Source of the DNA: Flectobacillus roseus
GTDB lineage: Bacteria; Bacteroidota; Bacteroidia; Cytophagales; Spirosomataceae
Reading direction: 5' to 3' (one strand)
Length of the DNA: 64,000 bases
Assembly (NCBI RefSeq): GCF_030056665.1
Contig: NZ_JASHIG010000035.1
Positions 8,942 to 16,887 of the stretch are shown piece by piece. Within the stretch, counting starts at the first letter, position 1. Each line of letters opens with the position of its first letter. Made by a program: the position numbers and the translations under genes. Below the pieces are notes generated by a model. It was not told the origin of the DNA and searched no databases. It was given only the letters and a program-made list of their open reading frames with translations.

Positions 8942-9264
8942 AAAACAGGGGGTTAAAACACTTAAGTACTTGTTGGTTTTTCAACCGTTTGTTGGTTAGT
9001 ATAAAATCAAGTTAAGGGAAAAATACCAGAAGTTTTTTCTACAGTTTCCTCAATTTTCTTTTTTGACAAAGATTCAAAAAATCTCTTTAACCCAAAAATA
9101 TAGCGTCGATAATTTATTGAAATGATAAAATATGCTACGAATTTTATGGTAAATGAGCCTCTCGATCGAGGCTAAATTCGTGTTGACATATCTTTAGACG
9201 CAAGGCATTGCGTCTCTACAACTGAAATAATCGCCACATATATCAATCCCAATTCACACAATTT
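8942..9264. repeat. Intergenic gap with palindromic GACGCAA repeat
   Basis: No gene in this 323-bp gap. Hairpin arms AGACGCAA (9196-9203) and TTGCGTCT (9208-9215) form a palindrome followed by CTAC. A closely similar sequence occurs in reverse orientation at about 55417-55440. A second short palindrome, AGCCTC-TCGATC-GAGGCT, lies near 9157-9174. The remainder is AT-rich and presumably holds the promoter of the aldo/keto reductase. Confidence 0.65.
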
Positions 9265-10305
9265 TTAGAACCAGTCATCTACATTTACTTCAGACTCTAT
9301 TTGCTTTTGGAGAGACTCGGGAAGTTTGGCAAAAAAGTCTATTCCTGTCTTTTTCTCAATACTATCAATGCTCACGGCAAAAGAGCGGACAGTTTCGTAA
9401 GAAGCTTGATTGGGCATCAAAAAAGCAATAGCCTGTTTATCTCTTGGGTCGTATACAATTTTGTAATAATATTCGGGTACAGCGATTTGATTTCTCTTGC
9501 CGATGTATTCCAAACCTTGGCGCAAAATAGGGCCAGTTACAACAATCAGATCACCTCTATCTTGTGCCCATTTGCGAACTCTTGTCTCCAAATCACTCCA
9601 GATACCACGGTTAAAGTCGGGCGCTTGTGGACTCATATTGGACATATAAAAAGTCTCGTTTTGCAATTCGTGATCATATTTAAAATCTCCCGCAGGACAA
9701 AGGTGTCCTCTATCATAACCCGATCGAGAGTAATCCTGGGTGACTGCCGAACCTGTAGACACTTCGGGGTCGGCCATAAACTCATTCGAACGAGGTTCAG
9801 TACCTTTTGCCGCCTCTGATTTTAATAAATGCAATACCCAAGATGCCTGCTCATAGTCCTCCTGATAGCTCAACATATAACCAGTATGTCGTACAATTTC
9901 CTTGTCTTTCGAAGAGTAAGGTTTGTATTTGTCGAGGTCCTTAAACACGACATTCGAGGAGCTATTATCCTTGAAAACCTCATCTTTAATATTGGGTAAA
10001 GTTTTGGTGCCTTCTTCTACGGCATCTTTTAGAATATCTACAATAGAGTTATCTTTCTTAGAAGAGCTTTTTGTGTCACTTGCTTCATTGTCAGTGGCTT
10101 CAGTGTCATTTTCTTTTGTGTCGCTTGCCCCATTATCTTCACGTCCTTCACGAGTCCAAGGTTCTTTTTTCTTTTCATTTTTACCGTTGAAAATGTTTGA
10201 AACATCGAGTTTAAACTGCTGAAAAGGGTGTGGTTGCCCCCAATAATAGAGAACGATTCCGAGTACCACTAGAAAAAATAAGAACTTAATTTTACTGGTT
10301 TTCAT
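9265..10305 (-). CDS. Membrane-anchored DNA/RNA non-specific endonuclease (NUC1 family)
   Basis: A 346-residue protein: an uncleaved N-terminal hydrophobic anchor (about residues 7-23), a charged low-complexity linker rich in Asp, Glu, Lys and Ser (about residues 40-110), then a beta-beta-alpha-Me nuclease domain. The active-site motif DRGHLCPAGDF carries the general-base His, and NMSPQAPDFNRGIWSDLE contains the conserved Asn metal ligand with the following N, W and E. Family members cut DNA and RNA without sequence preference using Mg2+. The topology places the nuclease in the periplasm or tethered outside, which fits nutrient scavenging or degradation of incoming DNA (inference). No inhibitor gene is seen beside it, also consistent with export. 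Confidence 0.88.
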   Translation of the reverse strand: MKTSKIKFLFFLVVLGIVLYYWGQPHPFQQFKLDVSNIFNGKNEKKKEPWTREGREDNGASDTKENDTEATDNEASDTKSSSKKDNSIVDILKDAVEEGTKTLPNIKDEVFKDNSSSNVVFKDLDKYKPYSSKDKEIVRHTGYMLSYQEDYEQASWVLHLLKSEAAKGTEPRSNEFMADPEVSTGSAVTQDYSRSGYDRGHLCPAGDFKYDHELQNETFYMSNMSPQAPDFNRGIWSDLETRVRKWAQDRGDLIVVTGPILRQGLEYIGKRNQIAVPEYYYKIVYDPRDKQAIAFLMPNQASYETVRSFAVSIDSIEKKTGIDFFAKLPESLQKQIESEVNVDDWF

Positions 10306-10546
10306 AATACAATTTTACTGGGTTTTTCTAGACCCATTTTGGTATGAATAGCATTGATTGGAGCCAGATGCTCCACAGCGATTTTTTGAAAGTAATTTCA
10401 GAATAGGCTTTTAGGATTGAGCTAAAAGACTACAATTTTACTAATTTCGTACTAATTAACGTAAGAGTCTAGGGCTTTTTGACTAAAAAAACGAGAAATA
10501 AGCTCGAACAGTATCAGAATTGAAAAGTCTTAGATAAAAAAATCAA

Positions 10547-11767
10547 ATGAGTCGAAAAAAAATAGTCGTAATAGGAGGAGGAGCCGCTGGATTTTTTGGT
10601 GCCATCAGAGCTGCCGAACAAAATCCTGCTGCTGAGGTTTTGTTATTGGAAAAAAATAGGACGGTTCTCAACAAAGTTCGGATTTCGGGCGGAGGTCGTT
10701 GTAATGTGACACATGCATGTTTTGATGACAAAAAGTTGGCAAAGTTCTATCCAAGAGGAGGGAGCTTTTTGAAGCCACTTTTCAAAACCTTCAATCCTCA
10801 AAGTACTATTGACTGGTTTCAACAGAAAGGTGTTGCTTTAAAAATCGAGTCAGATGGACGCATGTTTCCCACCACAGATAGCTCCGAAACCATTGCATTA
10901 TGTCTAGAAAATGAAGCTATTAGAAAAGGAGTTCAGGTAAAAACTTCCACAGGTGTATCCAAAATCCACCCGAAAGAAGAGACTGGATTTGTCCTTGAGT
11001 TATTAGACGGAACAAACCTGGAAGTCGATGCCGTGCTGGTAACTACGGGAGGGAACCCCAACGTAGAAGGTTATCGTTGGCTGGCAGATTTGGGCTTGAA
11101 TATTTTGAAGCCCTTACCTTCGTTATTTACTTTCAATACCCCAGAAGGAGTTTTTAAGGATCTCTCAGGTGTAAGTGTGCCCAATGCTAATGTTAAAATT
11201 GCAGGAAGGAAGCTAAAGCAGGACGGGCCGTTGTTGGTGACGCACTGGGGTTTTTCGGGTCCAGCTATCTTAAAGTTATCAGCTTGGGGGGCAAAAGAAT
11301 TAGCGGAGGTAGAATACAAGTTTTCGACCTTGATCAATTGGTGTGGCGAAACAACTGAAAATGAAGTGCGAGAACAGTGGACTTTGCAGAAAAAATCACA
11401 TCCGAAAAAAGTCATTCAATCAAATCAATTATTGGGTATTCCTTCACGTCTGTGGAAACGCCTTTGTGAATTAGCCGAAATAGATGAACAACTGCGTTGG
11501 ATTGATGTTTCGAATAAACAACTCAATAAACTCACCGAGAACTTGATCAATTGTAATCAGACAGTTGCTGGTAAAACAACTTTTAAAGAAGAATTTGTCA
11601 CTTGCGGTGGCGTAGATTTAAACGAAATCAACCCCGACACAATGGAGTCTAAGAAAATCAAAGGACTGTTTTTTGCTGGCGAGGTATTGGATATTGATGC
11701 TGTAACTGGAGGGTTCAATTTTCAGGCTGCATGGACAACCAGTTATGTGGCTGGGTCGAATATTTAA
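10547..11767 (+). CDS. BaiN/HI0933-type FAD-dependent oxidoreductase
   Basis: A 406-residue flavoprotein of the HI0933/YhiN/BaiN family. It opens with the Rossmann dinucleotide motif VIGGGAAGFFGAIRAAE, followed by the family signature ISGGGRCNVTH near residue 50. It closes with FFAGEVLDIDAVTGGFNFQAAWTT, which binds FAD. Length and motif order match the family throughout. Related BaiN enzymes reduce bile-acid intermediates, but most homologues have no assigned substrate and this one should not be given one. The preceding 241 bp contain no gene; it is transcribed away from the nuclease. Confidence 0.85.
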   Translation: MSRKKIVVIGGGAAGFFGAIRAAEQNPAAEVLLLEKNRTVLNKVRISGGGRCNVTHACFDDKKLAKFYPRGGSFLKPLFKTFNPQSTIDWFQQKGVALKIESDGRMFPTTDSSETIALCLENEAIRKGVQVKTSTGVSKIHPKEETGFVLELLDGTNLEVDAVLVTTGGNPNVEGYRWLADLGLNILKPLPSLFTFNTPEGVFKDLSGVSVPNANVKIAGRKLKQDGPLLVTHWGFSGPAILKLSAWGAKELAEVEYKFSTLINWCGETTENEVREQWTLQKKSHPKKVIQSNQLLGIPSRLWKRLCELAEIDEQLRWIDVSNKQLNKLTENLINCNQTVAGKTTFKEEFVTCGGVDLNEINPDTMESKKIKGLFFAGEVLDIDAVTGGFNFQAAWTTSYVAGSNI

Positions 11768-12115
11768 GTTTTTAAGCAATAGGCTTTAGGCATAAAGCCA
11801 TAATCTAGAGAACAAAAAGGTGTTTTTTATGAAATTATAAAAACCTTTAGCCTAAGGCTTACGGCTTTCAGCTTTGAGCATTCGCCAAAAACATATTTAT
11901 CGTTACTAAAAAACAATTTTACACTCTTTGCCTAGTGCCTTTCGCCTAATGCCTAAAGCAAACAATCTTACTTACTATCTTTAAGTTTTGAACTTATTTG
12001 CCTAATTATGAATGATTGACTGCCGAACTGATAGCGTGTTTAGCAGTCAATCCCAAAGTTCTAATAATACACTAGACTAGCCTTTAATGTCAAAATTTGG
12101 ATTGTAGGTAGCTCT
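11768..12115. repeat. Gene-free gap with interspersed repeat copy A and a short hairpin
   Basis: The 348-bp gap after the BaiN-like gene contains many variants of the words GCCTAA/AGGCTT and a block at about 11861-11957 that closely matches 29031-29126 (shared words CATTCG-CAAAA, CATAT-TATCGTTACTAAAAA, TTTACACTCTTTGCCT). Downstream, GATTGACTGC (12014-12023) and GCAGTCAATC (12043-12052) form a 10-bp stem, which may terminate the convergent LytTR gene or the BaiN gene. Confidence 0.75.
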
Positions 12116-12460
12116 TTATCTAAACCTTCTTCTGACTTCACTGATTTTTCTTCGGCTCACCGCTAAAGTTTGACCATTGGAAAGCTTTACTTCTGGCACA
12201 GGACAAGCAACCACATAATTGGGATTAATGATAGATGATTTATGAATTCTTATGAAGCCAAGATTACTCAGAATTAAATCATATTTTTTTAGGGTTCTTG
12301 CTGAAATATATACTTTTCCATTTGCGAGATGGATTGAGCTGTAATTACCGTCTGCAATAAGTGAGACAATTTGATCACTTGAAAAATATTCTTTGTCAAT
12401 ACAAAAAATTGAAGATTGATTTGCCTTGACGGAAGGCATTGGATATTTGAATGTTAGCAT
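12116..12460 (-). CDS. Stand-alone LytTR DNA-binding domain protein
   Basis: A 114-residue protein that is essentially one LytTR domain with no receiver. Visible family features are IVSLIADGNYSSIHLANGK (strand region), LKKYDLILSNLGFIRIHKSSIINPNYV (the conserved F-R-H-x-S-x-I-N element) and VKLSNGQTLAVSRRK at the end. LytTR domains bind pairs of short direct repeats. It is divergent from a LytS/LytR-type two-component operon (12767-16659), with direct repeats in the shared 306-bp spacer. The simplest reading is that it regulates that operon, itself, or both (inference). Without a phosphorylation domain its activity must be set by its level or by a partner. Confidence 0.8.
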   Translation of the reverse strand: MLTFKYPMPSVKANQSSIFCIDKEYFSSDQIVSLIADGNYSSIHLANGKVYISARTLKKYDLILSNLGFIRIHKSSIINPNYVVACPVPEVKLSNGQTLAVSRRKISEVRRRFR

Positions 12461-12766
12461 AAGTAATGAAGCAAATAGTGTGAGAAAATATTAATTTCTT
12501 GAATTTCTTAGATAATAATCAAACTCACAAACGGTAACAGATAACTGGTTCATTTTAATAAACATTCGGTTGTTCACCCCAATAATTGGTCATCTGTACT
12601 GTATACCAGTTATTCGATGTACTGTCCAAATAGTTGTTTTTTTTGACCGTATCATGGTTATTCGCCTTTTAAATAGGTGATTATTCGCTATACTTGCATT
12701 GTTTCCTTTCTCGAAACGAAAATCATTAATATTTCTACCTACTAAGAAGCTCTACAGTATCACTTC
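12461..12766. promoter_or_regulatory. Divergent LytTR promoter region with 23-bp-spaced direct repeats
   Basis: The 306-bp spacer between the LytTR-only gene and the LytS-like kinase contains TGTACTGT at 12595-12602 and 12618-12625 (23 bp apart) and TTATTCG at 12610-12616, 12658-12664 and 12681-12687 (the last two also 23 bp apart). LytTR proteins are known to bind tandem direct repeats about two helical turns apart, so these are good operator candidates. Binding is inferred. Confidence 0.5.
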
Positions 12767-15700
12767 ATGAAAAAGATTTTTTTACTCATTTACCTTTATT
12801 TGATTTTCGGAGGAAATATCTCGTTAGCTCAAGATTTCCCACTTTGGAAATACACACCACAGGATGGTTTGGCACAATCTCAGGTTTTATCATATCTAAA
12901 AGATAGTCGAGGGATTATATGGGTGGGTACGTATGGAGGACTCAGTAGATTTGATGGTGAACATTTTACCAATTATACAGTAAAAGATGGCTTACTTGGC
13001 TCTACCGTAACTCACATTCTAGAAGATAGTAAAGGTTATATCTGGGTACTGTGTAGAGAACTAGGCTTTGTTCGGTTTGATGGAAAAAAGTTTGAGCAAT
13101 TTCCTTTGGATGAAACAGCTCAATATTGGTCTAAATTGATCCTTCTTAAAAATGGGGAGTTAATTGTAAGTTGGGGAAAAGAAGTCTTGAGATTTAATGG
13201 GAAAAGTTTTGAGAAACATCCAAGATATAAATTCTCTAATCCTATTGGATCAATATTCTATTTGAAAGAATCAAACCAGCTATTTTTCGAAGATGTTAAT
13301 CAGAATTTTTTTCAAGAAACCTCAAAGGGAATAGTGCCAGTGAAGGATCTAAGTGGTTGGGTATTTCAGGCCATAACATTCAACGATGTTATTGTATTTG
13401 AGTCCAAGCCAATCAATGAAATGATTCGCTATTTCATTTTTGATGGGTATTCACTAAAACCTTTTCTGAAAATTAGCCCGAAGCAAAAAGAAGTGATAAA
13501 CACCTTCAAATATGACTTTATTTTTTCAAATGAGGGCAAAGTATATTTGATTAAGGCAGAAAGTAAGAAAATAGATATAGTAGGTGAAAACTTAGTACTT
13601 ATTGATATTATAGATCAAGGGTCAGATAATAAAAAATTAGCATGGCTACCAACCGAAAAAGGATTAGTTAGGCTTACTAAAAGAGGATTTCGACAATTTT
13701 CTGAGTCACAAGTACCCAACTGCTGGAGTGTCGTGCAAGACAAAGACAAGCAATTTTACTTTTCTAATTATTCTCTTTTCCTTCAAAAGTATGACGGAAC
13801 GAAAATTGAAAAAGTACCTAATGAGTTGTACCGAAATGTCATTAACCGTACTTACCGACAGTTAAATATAAAGGATTTTGCTGACCAAAAGTCTTCAAAT
13901 TTATGGTATTTTAAATCCATTCGTTCTACAAATAATGACCTATGGTTTCCTTCTAATCATGGGATGTTAAGATTGAGAGATAATAAATGGACACTTTTTA
14001 CCAGCCCAACTGGTCACAGGCTGGTATTTGCACAAGCTTATGATACGCTTAGGGGTAAGATTATAGGTACCTCGATTGGGAGAATTTTTAGCTTGAATAT
14101 TGCCAAACCCAATCAACTTGAATATTTACAGGACACAAACGCCATCTTATTTAAAGGTCTTATCCTGTGCGCAGCAGTATCACCTAAAGGAGAATATTGG
14201 CTCGGAGGTAAATGCATCGGTCGTTATAACCCCGAAACAAAACGATATAGATATTATAAATATGCTTCCGATGGCTCCAAGTTAGGTAAGATGTTAGGAC
14301 TCGCTTATGATTGGGAAAAAAGACTCTGGGCCTATGATATTATAGGTGGAGTATATGTATATAACGAAAAAAAAGATAGTTTCGACCGTGCATTCAAAAG
14401 CTATTTTAATACTGCAGTGAGTTTTGTTGAACAAATCGACCATCGACATTTGGCTTTTGGCAATTCTACAGGTATTCATATTTTAGATTTATCCATTTTT
14501 AAGAAAAATGGGAATGGCTTCGTTCAAGTATTCAATCACCACAATGGATATAATGGTATTGAACCTAATCAGTTAGGCTCATATAGAGATTTTGATGGAA
14601 ATATCTGGATTACTTCTGGGACGATTTTATCGAAAATGATACCTTCTGAGCTTGATTATAGCCTCCAACCGCTCAAAATTCATGTGTTGGCCATCGGTGG
14701 AGAGAGGTATCCTTTTATTAAACAGACTCAAGTGTATGAGTTGCCCAATCAACAAAATAGTACTACGTTTACCTTGGAGTCCATCGGTGACAACAAGCCT
14801 TTTCGCTCACAATATAGCTTTAGAATCAAAGGGTTTATAAATGAGTGGAGTGAATGGCAGGAGCAGAATAAAATTATGGTCAATAATCTTTCTAATGGGG
14901 AGCATATCATTGAGTTTCGGACTCGAATGGGTAATCTTTCGACATCTAGTTCTTCGGTTATGGCTATTAATATCAGGGTCAATGCTCCATTTTATAAATC
15001 TCCTAATTTTTATAAGTATGCAACTATTACTTTTTTTCTATTGATGGTTGTAATATTGATTATAGCTATTCGTAGTATTAGACAATCTCGTAAGTTGGTA
15101 TCACAAAGTCAAAAAATAGGAGAACAAGAGCATAAAGTTCGTTTTTTACAGGTGCAAACCATTCAAGCTCAGATGAATCCTCATTTTACCTTTAATGTGC
15201 TTGGAACCTTGCAACACCTAATTCTGAATAACGAAACCCAAAAAGCAAGTGAAAATTTGTTGAAACTCTCTACGCTCATCCGAAATTACCTAGAAGCCTC
15301 TTTGCTGACAGATAACAAAAATGGTTCATTGTTTAGTCACGAGATTCAATTGTCAAGAGAGGTTGAATTATTAAAAATGTATATTGAGTTTGAACAACTG
15401 CAATACGTAGATAGGTTTGAATACGAAATTTCTTTGGATGGTAAACTCAATACTGAAAACTACCGTGTACCTCCCCTTATTTTACAGCCTTTTGTAGAAA
15501 ACGCTATCAAACATGGCTTGTTATACAAATCGCCTTCCGAAAAAGGTATGTTGTTGATTAGGTTTATTAGTTTGAATGAGGATACTTTAATTTGTACGAT
15601 TGAGGATAATGGGGTTGGTCGAACAGAGGCAAATCTTATTCAAACTCGATCACTCAAAAAATACAAGTCTCGTGGGACCGAACTCGTCAAAAGAAGGGTT

Positions 15701-15796
15701 GACATTCTTAATGAAATGGGATATGATATCACGATTACGGTTGATGATGGAATTACAGGAGGAACAGTTGTGACAATACAAATAGGTTATAAATAA
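12767..15796 (+). CDS. LytS-type sensor histidine kinase with periplasmic beta-propeller
   Basis: A 1009-residue kinase: signal sequence (ends near LAQDF, residue 23), a large periplasmic region of two-component-propeller repeats (for example GIIWVGTYGGLSRFDG and NDLWFPSNHGMLRLRDNKWTLFT), a Y_Y_Y domain around residues 690-755, one membrane helix near 763-785, a short coiled coil, and a His_kinase/HATPase_c module. The phospho-acceptor is His806 in QMNPHFTFNVLG; the usual family form is NPHFLFNxLN. The ATP-binding N box is PFVENAIKHG and the G box EDNGVGR. The response-regulator gene starts 26 bp after its stop. The propeller suggests sensing of an extracellular ligand, commonly a glycan breakdown product, but nothing here identifies it. 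Confidence 0.88.
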   Translation: MKKIFLLIYLYLIFGGNISLAQDFPLWKYTPQDGLAQSQVLSYLKDSRGIIWVGTYGGLSRFDGEHFTNYTVKDGLLGSTVTHILEDSKGYIWVLCRELGFVRFDGKKFEQFPLDETAQYWSKLILLKNGELIVSWGKEVLRFNGKSFEKHPRYKFSNPIGSIFYLKESNQLFFEDVNQNFFQETSKGIVPVKDLSGWVFQAITFNDVIVFESKPINEMIRYFIFDGYSLKPFLKISPKQKEVINTFKYDFIFSNEGKVYLIKAESKKIDIVGENLVLIDIIDQGSDNKKLAWLPTEKGLVRLTKRGFRQFSESQVPNCWSVVQDKDKQFYFSNYSLFLQKYDGTKIEKVPNELYRNVINRTYRQLNIKDFADQKSSNLWYFKSIRSTNNDLWFPSNHGMLRLRDNKWTLFTSPTGHRLVFAQAYDTLRGKIIGTSIGRIFSLNIAKPNQLEYLQDTNAILFKGLILCAAVSPKGEYWLGGKCIGRYNPETKRYRYYKYASDGSKLGKMLGLAYDWEKRLWAYDIIGGVYVYNEKKDSFDRAFKSYFNTAVSFVEQIDHRHLAFGNSTGIHILDLSIFKKNGNGFVQVFNHHNGYNGIEPNQLGSYRDFDGNIWITSGTILSKMIPSELDYSLQPLKIHVLAIGGERYPFIKQTQVYELPNQQNSTTFTLESIGDNKPFRSQYSFRIKGFINEWSEWQEQNKIMVNNLSNGEHIIEFRTRMGNLSTSSSSVMAINIRVNAPFYKSPNFYKYATITFFLLMVVILIIAIRSIRQSRKLVSQSQKIGEQEHKVRFLQVQTIQAQMNPHFTFNVLGTLQHLILNNETQKASENLLKLSTLIRNYLEASLLTDNKNGSLFSHEIQLSREVELLKMYIEFEQLQYVDRFEYEISLDGKLNTENYRVPPLILQPFVENAIKHGLLYKSPSEKGMLLIRFISLNEDTLICTIEDNGVGRTEANLIQTRSLKKYKSRGTELVKRRVDILNEMGYDITITVDDGITGGTVVTIQIGYK

Positions 15797-15822
15797 AGTT
15801 AAGGTTCTAAAATTTAGAAATT

Positions 15823-16659
15823 ATGAAGGCAATCATCATAGAGGATGTTTTACCCGAAGCCACCATGATAAAAGGGATGCTCAATAATAGTTTTCCTACC
15901 ATCGAGATTATCGGCATCGCCAGCAGTGTAGACGAAGGAATCAGTATGATTCTAAGAAATAAACCAGACTTCGTTTTGATGGATATTGAGATTATGGGAG
16001 GTACAAGCTATGACATTTTGGCAAGCCTACGACAGTATAGTATTCCACTAGATTTTGAAATTATTTTTCTCACAGGAAATCGTCGATTTGATTATGCAAC
16101 TCGAGCGTTTGAATACACTGCTTTAGATTTTTTAACTAAGCCTATTGATACAGTTGCTTTCGATAAAGCCATTACTCGAGTTATGGAACGTAAATCATCA
16201 AATCAATTGAATAGTGCTCAAATGGGCTTTTTTCTAGAAATGATTAGTTCTTCAGAAAATATACTACCAAATAAAATGGCGGTTACCAAACTGGGAGGGG
16301 TGGTTGAGTTTGTAGAAATTAATCAAATTCTATACCTAGAGGCAGCCCGAGATGTTACGATTTTTGTATTAAAAAATAAACAGCGACTTACAGCCTCTAA
16401 AAATTTGGGATATTACGATAACATTCTCGTGAACCATAATTTTTTCTCTATATCAAGTAGCTTAATAATTAACCTCAACGAACTTAAGTCATACGATCAT
16501 AGTCAAAAATTGGTGCTAATGGTCAATGGAATACAATTATCAGCCTCTCGCAGAGGAGGACAAGATTTAAAAAGCTACATTTCTCAAAATCCTAATTTAG
16601 AGGATAAGTTTCGAACCAAATTGATGGAATTTATTAGGAAATTCTTAGGTAAAAGATAA
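15823..16659 (+). CDS. LytR/AlgR-type response regulator (REC-LytTR)
   Basis: A 278-residue regulator with a receiver domain (residues 1-125; phospho-acceptor Asp54 in FVLMDIEIMGG, conserved Lys in DFLTKPID) and a C-terminal LytTR DNA-binding domain (about 150-255, including ILYLEAARDVTIFVLKNKQRL and FFSISSSLIINLNELKSY). The canonical FxRxHxSxxVN element is degenerate here (FFSISSSLIIN), unlike in the LytTR-only protein next door. It lies 26 bp downstream of its kinase and is almost certainly co-transcribed. The targets are unknown; the divergent spacer at 12461-12766 is the first place to look. Confidence 0.87.
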   Translation: MKAIIIEDVLPEATMIKGMLNNSFPTIEIIGIASSVDEGISMILRNKPDFVLMDIEIMGGTSYDILASLRQYSIPLDFEIIFLTGNRRFDYATRAFEYTALDFLTKPIDTVAFDKAITRVMERKSSNQLNSAQMGFFLEMISSSENILPNKMAVTKLGGVVEFVEINQILYLEAARDVTIFVLKNKQRLTASKNLGYYDNILVNHNFFSISSSLIINLNELKSYDHSQKLVLMVNGIQLSASRRGGQDLKSYISQNPNLEDKFRTKLMEFIRKFLGKR

Positions 16660-16806
16660 TGGGTAGCGTGTGTTATGGATATAGTTTTTTTCTAAAAAAA
16701 CTGTAATTTCCAACCTAATGACATGACCTAAGTATCTATGATTAAGACGAATAGGAGGTACATTGTTGAACTAGTCATCAAACAGGAGTCATCCCTGATT
16801 TTGTGA

Positions 16807-16852
16807 TTGTGTGCATGAGTGATTATTTTGAATTAATCACTCATACACACAA
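16807..16852. terminator. 19-bp inverted repeat between convergent genes
   Basis: Arms 16807-16825 (TTGTGTGCATGAGTGATTA) and 16834-16852 pair with one mismatch. It sits between the response-regulator stop (16659) and the DUF3300-like gene stop (16888, other strand), so it probably ends transcription from both sides. At 16777-16795 is ATCAAACAGGAGTCATCCC, repeated with one change at 63879-63897. Confidence 0.6.
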
Positions 16853-16887
16853 TTTTGACTCACTAAATTGAGAATGACGAACAACCA

